DNA of 64,000 bases from Streptomyces ficellus (GTDB taxonomy: Bacteria > Actinomycetota > Actinomycetes > Streptomycetales > Streptomycetaceae): assembly GCF_009739905.1 (NCBI RefSeq), contig NZ_CP034279.1:496001-560000 (forward strand), in the 5' to 3' direction. The notes under the pieces were generated by a model. That model did not search any database and was not told where the DNA came from. It saw nothing but the letters and a program-made list of their open reading frames with translations. Positions within the stretch are counted from its first letter, which is position 1; every line of letters begins with the position of its first letter. Shown here piece after piece: positions 50,144 through 58,458 of the stretch. Made by a program: the position numbers and the translations under genes.

Positions 50144-52525
50144 TCAGTCCGGGATGCCCGCGGCGCGCGCCCAGATGGTGTACGGGACGCTGTCGCGTCC
50201 TGTTCCGGCGAGCCCTTCCAGCGGCAGCGGTTGCAGGCTGTCGGAGAGGTCCATCCGGTAGACGACCACCGCCGTGGACACGGACCTCGCCGTGCCGGCG
50301 TACCAGGCGGCCGTGTCGTCGGCGGTGGTGCCGGGCTTGCCGGAGACCCCTTCCGGAGCGGGGTCTCCAGGCTGCCGGGACGCACGGTAGGCGTCACCGA
50401 GCGCGTCGGTGACCTGCCCGGCGACCTCGTCGCTCACGGCGCGGCGCTTCTTGGGGGCGTCCAGCGGGACGGCGACCCCGTTGCGGGTGACGCGGCGGAC
50501 CGAGTACGGCTCGGTGTGCGTGCCCCGGGCGGCGAAGGTGGCGTAGCCGCTGGCCATGCGGATCGCGCTCGGCGTGGAGCTGCCCAGGGACAGGCCGGGC
50601 ACCATCGGGCCCATGCTGGAGGACAGCAGGCCCGACGCCTGGGCGGTCTGCTTCACCTTGTCGAGGCCGGTGTCCATGCCGAGCTGCATGAACGGCGTGT
50701 TCACCGAGTTGGCGAGCGCCCCGCGCAGGCTGATCCGCCCCCAGGACTTCTCGCCGTCGTTGTGTCCGGCGACCTTCCGGCCGTTGCGGTCCCAGTACGG
50801 TCCCTCCGGTGTGGTCACGGGCACCGCGTCGTCGCCGTCGTAGACGGTGTCCGGGCCGACCTGCTCGCGGGGCGCCTGGCGTTCCCTGACGACGCCGTGC
50901 TCGAGGCCGGCCGCGTACACGAACGGCAGGAAGGCCGAACCGGCGGGGACGGTGGTGGCGTTGGACTCGTTGAAGGCCTGTTTACGGTGGTCCGGGCCGC
51001 CGTGCACGGCGAGGATCCGGCCGTCGGCGGCCACCGAAGCGGCGCCGTAGTGCACGTCCTTCGCCGCGTCGGCGTCGCTCTTCGCCGCCTTCTGGCGGGC
51101 CTTGGTGACGACGTCGGTGAGCGTCGCCTCCCGCTCGCGGTCGAAGGTGGTGTAGATCTGGTAGCCGCCGAGGTCGAGGTCCTTGTCCGAGATGCCGCCG
51201 GCCTTCTTGGCGTACTGCGCGGCGAGTTCGACCAGGTAGTCGCTCTGCTTGCCGGTGCGGCCCAGGGGGTTGCGTTCGAGCGGCTCGGGGAACTTGGTGT
51301 ACGTCGCCCGCTCCGCCGGGGTCAGCTTGCCCAGGACGACCATGCGGTCGAGGATCCAGGACCAGCGCTGCACGGCCCGCTTGTGGTTGGCCGGGCCGAG
51401 GGTCGGGTCGTACAGGGATGCGCCCTTGAGCAGCGACGCCAGCACGGCGGCCTCGCTCGCGTTGAGCTTGCCGACGTCCTTGCCGTAGTAGGCCTGCGAG
51501 GCGCGCTGGATCCCGTAGGTGCCGCGGCCGAACCAGCTGGTGTTGAGGTAGCCCTCCAGGATCTCGTCCTTGCTCATCCGGTTGTCCAGCTTGAGGGCGA
51601 TCATCGCCTCGGTGAACTTGCGGGTGAGCGTGCGGTCCTGCGTCAGGTACACGTTCTTGACGTACTGCTGCGTGATGGTGGAGCCGCCCTCGGTGCTGCC
51701 CTCACCGAGGGTGCGCCACAGGCCGCGGGTGACGCCCTTCACGGACACCCCGGAGTCGGAGTAGAAGCTTCCGTTCTCGGCGGCCAGCACCGCCCACCGC
51801 ACGTCCTGCGGTATGTCCTTGAGCGGCATCGCCTGACGTTGCACCCAGCCCGTGCGGGCCATGACGGTGCCGTCGGACCAGAAGTAGACGTTGTCCTGCT
51901 GCGTGGCGTACGTGTTCAGGTTCTCGGGTATGTCCGTCGCCGCGTAGACGACGACCAGGCCGGCCCCGGCCAGCCCGATGGCGGACAGCCACGCGCCCAG
52001 CCACTGCCGCCAGGAGGGCACCCAGCGGCGCCAGCCGGCGCGGCCGGGGCGCGGGTAGGCGGGCCTGAGGCGCCGGAGGCGGAGCGCGATGCCCGCGGCG
52101 AACGGTGCCCGGCGCGTGGCGCGCCTGCCGCGCCCGGCCGTCGCCGGGGCGTCGGCCTCCGCGCCGCGCCGCCGCCGTCCGCCGCCCGTGCCCTTGCGGC
52201 CCGTGCCGTTGCCGTCCGTGCCCTTCGCGCCCGTGCGGGACCGGTCGGCCGCCTCCGTGGGCTTGAGCGCGCGCAGTTGCATGGTCTCGCCCGGCGCCGG
52301 GGCCGGGTCGTGGGCCGCGGTGAGGTCGTCGGTGCCGGCCGCGCCGCGCAGGTCGTCGACGCGCAACTGCATGGTCTCGTCCGGGGGTGCGGGCCGCCCC
52401 GCGGGTGCCCGGGTGTCACCGCCGTCCGGTGTCCGGCGGCGCCAGGACTTCTTGGGCGCGGCGCGGCGCCCGCGCGACCGGCGCCCTCCGGGCGGTGTGC
52501 CCTCCCCCTGCCCTGGCTCGGTCAC
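50144..52525 (-). CDS. Class A penicillin-binding protein with altered transpeptidase motifs
   Basis: A 793-residue murein synthase. A basic cytosolic tail (about 1-180) has two ETMQLR motifs; one helix follows (about 180-200). The GT51 domain shows AVLAAENGSFYSDSG (catalytic Glu) and GGSTITQQYVKN. The transpeptidase domain reads AGSAFLPFVYAAGLEHG where the normal motif is SxxK (usually STFKPF): Ser is kept, Lys is Leu. SVN is present (ANSVNTPF), and the KTG box reads GKPGTTADD. The glycosyltransferase should work, while the peptide cross-linking activity looks impaired. GTG at 52525 starts the protein. Confidence 0.88.
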   Translation of the reverse strand: MTEPGQGEGTPPGGRRSRGRRAAPKKSWRRRTPDGGDTRAPAGRPAPPDETMQLRVDDLRGAAGTDDLTAAHDPAPAPGETMQLRALKPTEAADRSRTGAKGTDGNGTGRKGTGGGRRRRGAEADAPATAGRGRRATRRAPFAAGIALRLRRLRPAYPRPGRAGWRRWVPSWRQWLGAWLSAIGLAGAGLVVVYAATDIPENLNTYATQQDNVYFWSDGTVMARTGWVQRQAMPLKDIPQDVRWAVLAAENGSFYSDSGVSVKGVTRGLWRTLGEGSTEGGSTITQQYVKNVYLTQDRTLTRKFTEAMIALKLDNRMSKDEILEGYLNTSWFGRGTYGIQRASQAYYGKDVGKLNASEAAVLASLLKGASLYDPTLGPANHKRAVQRWSWILDRMVVLGKLTPAERATYTKFPEPLERNPLGRTGKQSDYLVELAAQYAKKAGGISDKDLDLGGYQIYTTFDREREATLTDVVTKARQKAAKSDADAAKDVHYGAASVAADGRILAVHGGPDHRKQAFNESNATTVPAGSAFLPFVYAAGLEHGVVRERQAPREQVGPDTVYDGDDAVPVTTPEGPYWDRNGRKVAGHNDGEKSWGRISLRGALANSVNTPFMQLGMDTGLDKVKQTAQASGLLSSSMGPMVPGLSLGSSTPSAIRMASGYATFAARGTHTEPYSVRRVTRNGVAVPLDAPKKRRAVSDEVAGQVTDALGDAYRASRQPGDPAPEGVSGKPGTTADDTAAWYAGTARSVSTAVVVYRMDLSDSLQPLPLEGLAGTGRDSVPYTIWARAAGIPD

Positions 52526-52657
52526 GCCTCGTCACCCTCCCCAACTCCCGGCCCCCTCGCGGAACTCGCGACCCCACACATATCAGTATTGCGTGCGAGT
52601 TGCGGACAAAGATTTCCACTTGTGCCCCGCCGGTGCGTGTGACGAACATCGCGTGCG

Positions 52658-53224
52658 TCAGGTCGCCCCGGGGCTGGGCGTGTCGGGACCGGGCGTGCCG
52701 GACGGTGATGCCGTGCCGGGCGGGGGCGGGCCGGTGCCCGGTCCGGACGTGACGGGCTCACCCGCGGAGGCGCTCGCGCCGGGTGCCGTGCCCGCGGTCG
52801 CGCCCGGTGTCGTGCTCGGCGTCGCGCTCGGGGGCGGTGGTGCCAGGCTGGTGCTCGGCTCCGGACCCGGGTCCGGTGTGCCGGGCGGTGTCGCGTCGGG
52901 GGTGGGCGTCGGCGAGGGTGAGGGAGCCGTCGGCGGGGGCGGTGCCGGGGAGGTGTTCCTCGGCGGGTCGGCGGGCGGGACGGGCCGGGGGTCGGCGGGT
53001 CCGGGGGCCAGCGTCAGATAGGCGGCGCCCGCCAGAGCGGCGGCGGCCAGGCCGGCCAGACCGGCGCGGGTCACCGGGGCGGGCCTCCACCGGAGCCACC
53101 GGGCGGCCGGGCGCGGCGGCTGGGCGGGCCGCAGGTCCCGTACGGTGACGGACTGGGCCCGCGCTTCGAGGGCATGGCGCAGACGGCGCTCCACGGGGCG
53201 CTCGCGTTCCTCGCCGGGGGTCAT
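52658..53224 (-). CDS. Proline-rich single-pass membrane protein, possible anti-sigma partner
   Basis: A 188-residue protein. A charged cytosolic N-terminus (about 1-52, RRLRHALEARAQSVTVRDL) precedes one helix (about 54-72, AGLAGLAAAALAGAAYLTL) and a 110-residue Pro/Ser/Thr/Gly-rich outer tail without a fold. Its ATG overlaps the sigma factor stop (ATGA), a coupling typical of sigma/anti-sigma pairs, and genes of this kind often follow SigE-family sigma factors. No HX3CX2C zinc motif is present, so the anti-sigma role is inference. Confidence 0.7.
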   Translation of the reverse strand: MTPGEERERPVERRLRHALEARAQSVTVRDLRPAQPPRPAARWLRWRPAPVTRAGLAGLAAAALAGAAYLTLAPGPADPRPVPPADPPRNTSPAPPPPTAPSPSPTPTPDATPPGTPDPGPEPSTSLAPPPPSATPSTTPGATAGTAPGASASAGEPVTSGPGTGPPPPGTASPSGTPGPDTPSPGAT

Positions 53225-53919
53225 ATCCGTCCCTCCAGGATCCGTTCCAGCGCGTCCAGGGCGCGGCTGGCGTTCGACTTGACCGCCCCGCGGCTGATGC
53301 CGAGGGTCTCGGCGATCTCCGCCTCGCTCAGGTCCGCCCAGTAGCGCAGGACGAGGACCTGACGGCGGCGGGGCGTGAGGCGGCCCAGCGCGGCGAGCAC
53401 CTCGCGGTGCGCCTCGTCCAGGACGACGTGCTCCTCGGCGGAGGGCACGTCGGCCGCGGCGGGCGGTGTCCAGGCGCGGGCGGTCCGGCGGCGGCGCAGC
53501 ACGGAACGGGAGGTGTTGACGACCGCCGTGCGCAGGTAGCCCAGCGCGTTGTCGACCTCGGCGATGTGTTCGCCGTGGCGCCGGTAGAGGGCGGTGAAGG
53601 CGTCCTGGACGACGTCCTCGGCGGTGGCGAGGTCGTCCACGAGCAGCACGGCCAGGCGCACCATGCCGAGGCGGTGGGCCTGGTACAGCTCGACGAGCGT
53701 CGGCGGCCGTGAGTCCGGCGGGCCGTCGTACCGGGGTACGGGCCGGGGGCCGCCCAGCGTCGGGCGGTCGGCGGCCGGTGCCGTCCGGTCGCCGCGCAGC
53801 AGGGCGCGCAGGGCGGCGCCCACGCCCGGCCGCCCGCCGCGCCGTGCCCGGGGGAAGCCGGGCAGGGAGGGGCGGAACGGCAGGGCGTGGGGCAGCACGG
53901 GGTTCCTCGGGTCGAGCAC
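53221..53919 (-). CDS. SigE-family ECF RNA polymerase sigma factor
   Basis: A 232-residue ECF sigma factor. The first 75 residues are a Pro/Arg-rich extension. Region 2 follows (LVELYQAHRLGMVRLAVLL, DLATAEDVVQDAFTALYRR), then region 4 (LGRLTPRRRQVLVLRYWADL, EIAETLGISRGAVKSNASRA), matching the actinobacterial sigma-E family. GTG at 53919 lies one base after the stop of the LAXTG gene, so the two are co-transcribed. It ends overlapping the Pro-rich membrane protein. Later in-frame GTGs could shorten the extension. Confidence 0.88.
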   Translation of the reverse strand: MLDPRNPVLPHALPFRPSLPGFPRARRGGRPGVGAALRALLRGDRTAPAADRPTLGGPRPVPRYDGPPDSRPPTLVELYQAHRLGMVRLAVLLVDDLATAEDVVQDAFTALYRRHGEHIAEVDNALGYLRTAVVNTSRSVLRRRRTARAWTPPAAADVPSAEEHVVLDEAHREVLAALGRLTPRRRQVLVLRYWADLSEAEIAETLGISRGAVKSNASRALDALERILEGRI

Positions 53920-53920
53920 G

Positions 53921-54400
53921 TCAGCGGGCGGCGCGCCGCCGTACGGCGTACATGGTGCCGGCGCCCAGGCCGAGCAGCCCTACGGCGCCCGCCCCCAGGG
54001 CGGTGGTGGTGGCACTGGAGCCACCAGTATGGGCGAGCTCGGGGTCGTTGCTCGGCCGGGGTGCGGAGGTGGGGGCGCCACTGGGGTTGGGGCTGGGCGT
54101 GGCGCTGGGCGGTGCGCTGGGGGTGGCGCTGGGCGGTGCGCTCGTGGCCGGAGCGGGCGGCTCGCTGGGGGCGGCGCCCGCCGGGCCGCTGGTGGCCGGG
54201 GCGGGTGTGGCGGAGGGGGTGGCGGACGGGGCGCCGCTGGGGGCCGGGGACGGCGTGGCCGACGGGGCGGTGCTGGGCACCGGGGACGGGGTGGCCGACG
54301 GCGGCGTGGCGGGTCCGGCGGTCGCCGAGGCAGGCACGGCGAGGGCGGCCAGAGCGCCGGTGACGGCGGTGGCGAGGACCACGCGCTTCAGGTTGTTCAC
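53921..54400 (-). CDS. LAXTG-anchored, Ser/Pro/Ala-rich surface protein
   Basis: A 159-residue cell-wall protein. The signal peptide (about 1-30) is followed by a long repetitive tract of SATPSAPPSATPS-like units (about 30-120). The C-terminal sorting signal is LAHTG, a hydrophobic helix (TTTALGAGAVGLLGLGAGTMY) and a basic RRRAAR tail. LAXTG is the motif used by class E sortases of high-GC Gram-positives. It has no folded domain, so it probably acts as a wall stalk or sensor. GTG at 54400 follows GGGAGAG. It heads the operon with the SigE-family sigma factor. Confidence 0.83.
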   Translation of the reverse strand: MNNLKRVVLATAVTGALAALAVPASATAGPATPPSATPSPVPSTAPSATPSPAPSGAPSATPSATPAPATSGPAGAAPSEPPAPATSAPPSATPSAPPSATPSPNPSGAPTSAPRPSNDPELAHTGGSSATTTALGAGAVGLLGLGAGTMYAVRRRAAR

Positions 54401-54553
54401 GATCTCTCCCGACTGGCGGGGGCGCGGTTTCACGCCCTTCACCCCCGCACGACGTGCGAGTGGCCGGGAGGTTGCCGATCTCCGTGAAGTTTTTTCGGAC
54501 CGCCGTCCGGGTCGGTCCGGTCCGGGCGCGAGGGCCTGGCCGTCGGGCCGGGT

Positions 54554-56188
54554 TCAGGGCCGCCGGGCGCCGGCCGGGGGTTCCGTGGCGGTGGACGGCG
54601 CCGTGGCGGTGGTGACGCGGGTTCCGGGGTGCTGCGTCGCGCAGAGGAACGCGATGCCGAGCGCGATGGCCATCCCGTAGAAGACGTACTGGTTGGCCTC
54701 GGCGAAGTCCATGCGGATGGCGTTCATCGAGTCGCGCATGACGGAGGCGACGGGCCCCTCCCCGGCGGGCTGCTGCCCGTCCGGGTGGCCGGTCACCCCT
54801 TCGGCGATGTCGCGGGCGGCGCCCTCGGCCGAGGCGTGGGGCACGCCGCGCGCGGTGAGGGTGGAGACGATCCGGTTGGTGGTGACGTGCGTGAGGATCG
54901 TGCCGAAGACCGCGAGGCCGATGCTGGCGGCGAAGTTGCGCACGGTCTGCGTGATGCCGGTGACCTCGCCGTACGACGCGCCGATCGCCCGGTTGACGGC
55001 GTCGGTGGACGCCGGGGAGAGGAGGAAGCCGATCCCGGCGCCGGCGAGGGCGGCGTACGGCCACTGGTCGTGGGTCGACAGGTGGGTGAGCTTGCTCGCC
55101 CACAGCGCGAACCCGACCGCGCCCAGCGCGCAGCCGAGTCTCATCGCCGGCCGCGCCCCGCGCTTGTCGAGGATCCGGCCGCCCCACTGCGAGGCGATGC
55201 CGAAGCCGATGAAGAAGTACAGCAGGTAGAGGGCCGCCTGGTTCGGCGAGGAGCTGAGCGAGACCTGCGCGTACACCGAGGCGAAGAAGAAGACGGGTAC
55301 GAACGCCAGCATCGAGAAGAACAGCACCAGGATGTCGACGGTGAACGCCTTGTCGCGGAAGACCTCCAGCCGCACCAGCGGGTGTTCCCTCCCCAGTTCG
55401 TACCGGCAGAACAGGACCAGGACGACCAGGCCCCCGGCGATGCACGCCCAGGTGGCGACGCTGCTCCAGCCCCAGGCGGAGGCCTGCATCAGGCCCAGCA
55501 CGCTCAGGGCCATGCCGCCGCACACCAGGAGCGCGCCCACCAGGTCGAGCCGTTCGGGGCGGCGGGTGTTCGGGAGGTGGGCCATCGCCGTCAGGACCAG
55601 GGCGGCGATCGCCACCGGGACGTTCACCCAGAAGACGGCCCGCCAGGTCCAGTCGGTCAGCCAGCCGCCGAGGAGCGGGCCCACCGCCGTGAGGGCGCCG
55701 GACAGGCCGAAGAACAGGGCGAGCGCCCGGCCGCGCTTCTCGACGGGGAACACGGTGATGACGACGGCCAGGGCCGCCGGGAACATCAGTGCGGCGCCGA
55801 AGCCCTGGGTGGCACGGAAGATGATCAGCCAGGCCTGGGCGAAGTCGCCGGCGGGCACGCAGCCGCAGAGCACCGACGAGATCACGAACACCAGGGTGCC
55901 GGTGAGCAGGATCAGCCGGTGCCCGAACAGGTCGGCGATGCGGCCGCCGAGGGCGAAGAACGCGGCGAGGGACAGCAGATAGGCGTTGACCACCCACTGC
56001 ATGCCGGACGACGACAGACCCAGCTCGTCGATGATGTTGGGCGCGGCGATGCTCACGATCGTCTGGTCGATGAACGTCATCGACACGGCGAACAGGGTCG
56101 CCGCCAGCGCCAGTGACTGGCTGGGCGCCTTCACCCCGACGGCGGAACGCTCCTCCGCCGGCCCGCGCGCACCCTGGTGATCACTCAT
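54554..56188 (-). CDS. MFS drug exporter, DHA2 (14-helix) family
   Basis: A 544-residue proton-coupled exporter of the EmrB/QacA type. It has about 14 helices. Motif A is GGRIADLFGHRLIL (about 75), motif C ALTAVGPLLGGWLTDWTW (about 165-182), and TFIDQTIVSIAAPNI (about 38-52) is the DHA2 motif D1 start. The loop before the last helix is long and charged. Substrate unknown. ATG at 56188 was chosen; an upstream ATG at 56197 would add three residues. It is divergent from the sigK-like gene. Confidence 0.9.
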   Translation of the reverse strand: MSDHQGARGPAEERSAVGVKAPSQSLALAATLFAVSMTFIDQTIVSIAAPNIIDELGLSSSGMQWVVNAYLLSLAAFFALGGRIADLFGHRLILLTGTLVFVISSVLCGCVPAGDFAQAWLIIFRATQGFGAALMFPAALAVVITVFPVEKRGRALALFFGLSGALTAVGPLLGGWLTDWTWRAVFWVNVPVAIAALVLTAMAHLPNTRRPERLDLVGALLVCGGMALSVLGLMQASAWGWSSVATWACIAGGLVVLVLFCRYELGREHPLVRLEVFRDKAFTVDILVLFFSMLAFVPVFFFASVYAQVSLSSSPNQAALYLLYFFIGFGIASQWGGRILDKRGARPAMRLGCALGAVGFALWASKLTHLSTHDQWPYAALAGAGIGFLLSPASTDAVNRAIGASYGEVTGITQTVRNFAASIGLAVFGTILTHVTTNRIVSTLTARGVPHASAEGAARDIAEGVTGHPDGQQPAGEGPVASVMRDSMNAIRMDFAEANQYVFYGMAIALGIAFLCATQHPGTRVTTATAPSTATEPPAGARRP

Positions 56189-56347
56189 GGTCCACATGGT
56201 CACCCGGTCCCCGGCACCCCGCACGCCGAGCCGAGGCGGGCCGGGCCGGACCGGGCCGGGTCGAGCGGGACCGGGTCGCGGTGGACCTCGGCGCGGTGAA
56301 GAGGCAGCATCGAAGGGTGACCGGGCCGCACGAGGGAGGGGTTGCGC

Positions 56348-56911
56348 ATGGGCAGCCAGGAAGTCGTCGCCGGCCTGCCCCAGGTCGTGTCCCGGGTCGC
56401 GTCCGGCGACAAGGAGGCGTTCGCCACGCTCTACGACGCCGTCGCCGCGCCGGTCTTCGGTCTGGTGCTGAGGGTGGTCAGGGACGCGGCGCAGTCCGAG
56501 GAGGTGGCGCAGGACGTCATGGTGGAGGTGTGGCGTACCGCGGCGCGCTTCTCGCCCGAACGGGGAAGCGTCATGACGTGGGTGATGACGATGGCTCACC
56601 GCCGCGCGGTGGACCGGGTGCGCGCCGAACGGGCGGCCGCGGAGCGTGAGCGGCGCGACGCGCGGCGGGCCCTGATGCCGGCGTACGACGAGGTCGGCGA
56701 GGAGGTGGCGGCGCGGCTGGAGAGCGAGGAGGTGCGCCGGTGCCTTCAGTCGCTGACCGAGGTCCAGCGGCAGGCCGTCGCCCTCGCCTACTACGCGGGC
56801 TACACCCACCGTGAGCTCGCCGCGTCGCTGTCGGCACCGCTGGGCACGGTCAAGACCCGGCTGAGGGACGGTCTGCTCCGCCTCCGGGACTGCATGGGGG
56901 TGAGGGCATGA
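56348..56911 (+). CDS. sigK: SigK-like ECF sigma factor
   Basis: A 187-residue ECF sigma factor resembling SigK of mycobacteria. Region 2 has FATLYDAVAAPVFGLVLRVV and SEEVAQDVMVEVWRTAARF; PERGSVMTWVMTMAHRRAVD is the SigK-type loop; region 4 has LTEVQRQAVALAYYAGYTHR and LGTVKTRLRDGLLRLRD. ATG at 56348 sits seven bases after GAGGGAGGGG; a TTG at 56342 is too close. It overlaps the anti-sigma gene by four bases (ATGA). Confidence 0.88.
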   Translation: MGSQEVVAGLPQVVSRVASGDKEAFATLYDAVAAPVFGLVLRVVRDAAQSEEVAQDVMVEVWRTAARFSPERGSVMTWVMTMAHRRAVDRVRAERAAAERERRDARRALMPAYDEVGEEVAARLESEEVRRCLQSLTEVQRQAVALAYYAGYTHRELAASLSAPLGTVKTRLRDGLLRLRDCMGVRA

Positions 56912-57657
56912 GCGACGAGCATCCGCACCTCGCGACCGGTGCGTACGCGCTGGACGCGCTCCCCGACGACGAGCGGGCGGCCTTCGCACGTCATCTGGAG
57001 GGATGCCCGGCGTGCGCGCGGGAGGTGCGCGAGCTGACGGCCACCGCGGCGCTGCTGGGGTCGGCCGTCGCGTCCGCCCCGCCCGCCGGGATGAAGGAGG
57101 CGGTACTGGCGGGCATCGAGGGCGTACGGCAGTCCCCGTCGCCCGGCGGGCCGCCACCCGGTGCCGCCGCCCGGCTCGTCTCGGGCAGCAGGCGCGCCGT
57201 CGGCGGGCTGGTCCTCGCGGCGTGCCTGGTGGTGCTGGCGGGCTTCGGCGGGGTGGCGGCGTGGCAGTGGCAGGAGGCGCGGAACGCCCAGGAGCAGGCG
57301 CGGCAGGCCAGGGCGGAGACGGACCGGCTGGTCGCCGTCCTGGCGGCGCCGGACGCCCGTACGGTCACGGGAACCGTCGAGGGCGGCACGAGGGCGACGG
57401 TGGTCGTGGCCCGTTCCGAGAACAGCGCGGTCTTCGTGGCGTCCGGTCTGCCGGAGCTGCCGGGTGACCGGACGTACCAGCTGTGGTTCGACGAGGACGG
57501 CGCCATGCGCCCGGCCGGCCTGGTGGGGCGGGACGGCGCGTCGCTGATGGAGGGGGACGTGGACGGCGCCACCGGGGTCGGTGTGACGGTCGAGCCCTCC
57601 GGTGGTTCCCCGCGGCCCACGACCGCGCCCCTGATGGAGATGACGCTGCCCGCGTGA
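56908..57657 (+). CDS. rskA: RskA-like anti-sigma factor (membrane, ZAS domain)
   Basis: A 249-residue anti-sigma factor. The N-terminal ZAS domain holds FARHLEGCPACAREV (HX3CX2C). One helix (about 97-117, GGLVLAACLVVLAGFGGVAAW) crosses the membrane, and a short coiled region leads to an RskA-type outer domain (YQLWFDEDGAMRPAGLV). It should hold the SigK-like factor inactive until regulated proteolysis releases it. It is coupled by overlapping stop/start to the sigma gene. Confidence 0.9.
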   Translation: MSDEHPHLATGAYALDALPDDERAAFARHLEGCPACAREVRELTATAALLGSAVASAPPAGMKEAVLAGIEGVRQSPSPGGPPPGAAARLVSGSRRAVGGLVLAACLVVLAGFGGVAAWQWQEARNAQEQARQARAETDRLVAVLAAPDARTVTGTVEGGTRATVVVARSENSAVFVASGLPELPGDRTYQLWFDEDGAMRPAGLVGRDGASLMEGDVDGATGVGVTVEPSGGSPRPTTAPLMEMTLPA

Positions 57658-57717
57658 CGGGCGCCGGGAAGGGGGCGCCCAGGGGCTGGACGCCCGGTTC
57701 CGGTGCGCCGGCGCGCG

Positions 57718-58305
57718 TCAGGCCTTCGGCATGAGCACGGTGTCGATGACGTAGACGGTGGCGTTGGCGGTGGCGATGTTGCCGCACACCACGTTCGCCG
57801 TGCCGTTGACCTTGTAGGACTCGCCCGAGCCGGAGGTCGTGAGGGTGCTCTTCTCCAGGGTCGGGAAGGTGCCGTTCTCCATCTGCTGCGGGGTGAGCTT
57901 CTGGCCGACGACGTGGTAGGTGAGGATCTTCGTCAGCGCGGCCTTGTCGTTGAGGACCTTGTCGAGCTGTGCCTTCGGGATCTTCTCGAACGCCTCGTTC
58001 GTCGGGGCGAACACGGTGATGTCGCGGGCGTCGTTCAGCGTGCCGGCCAGTCCGGCCTTCTGGACGGCGGTGACCAGGGTGGACAGCGCCGGGGTGTTCG
58101 AGGCGGCGGTGGCGACCGGCTGCTTCGCCATCTCCGCCAGGCTGCCGGGGCCCTCCGCGGGCACGGACGCGCAGGCCGGGCCGAACGGGTCATCCGCCCT
58201 CGTGTCGCCCACCGCGCTGGTGGCGGACCAGCCGGCCAGCCCCAGGGGCAGGACGGCGGCGACGGCCACGGCTCCGGCGGTACGGCGGATCGGGATCGTC
58301 TTCAT
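57718..58305 (-). CDS. Secreted fasciclin (FAS1) domain protein, MPT70/MPT83-type
   Basis: A 195-residue exported protein. The signal peptide (about 1-32) precedes one FAS1 domain (about 60-195): LVTAVQKAGLAGTLNDA, TVFAPTNEAFEKIPK and LTYHVVGQKLTPQQM are the H1 and YHV motifs; VVCGNIATANATVYVIDTVL ends it. Three Cys are visible; a disulfide is likely, as in MPT70. In mycobacteria mpt70/mpt83 are the main SigK targets and lie beside sigK-rskA, so this gene, convergent with the same pair here, is a good candidate target. ATG at 58305. Confidence 0.9.
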   Translation of the reverse strand: MKTIPIRRTAGAVAVAAVLPLGLAGWSATSAVGDTRADDPFGPACASVPAEGPGSLAEMAKQPVATAASNTPALSTLVTAVQKAGLAGTLNDARDITVFAPTNEAFEKIPKAQLDKVLNDKAALTKILTYHVVGQKLTPQQMENGTFPTLEKSTLTTSGSGESYKVNGTANVVCGNIATANATVYVIDTVLMPKA

Positions 58306-58458
58306 CGCTTCATCCTTGGTGTGAGAGGTCCTGCGCGGGTGACCGCCCGGGCCGGTGGCCGCCCGTCGCGGGGACGGGGTTCCATCGCTTCACACCTGTA
58401 CTTCGGAGCCGGGACCGGAATGGATTGGTCCCCGTTCCGCACGGCGATGGCGGGCCGG

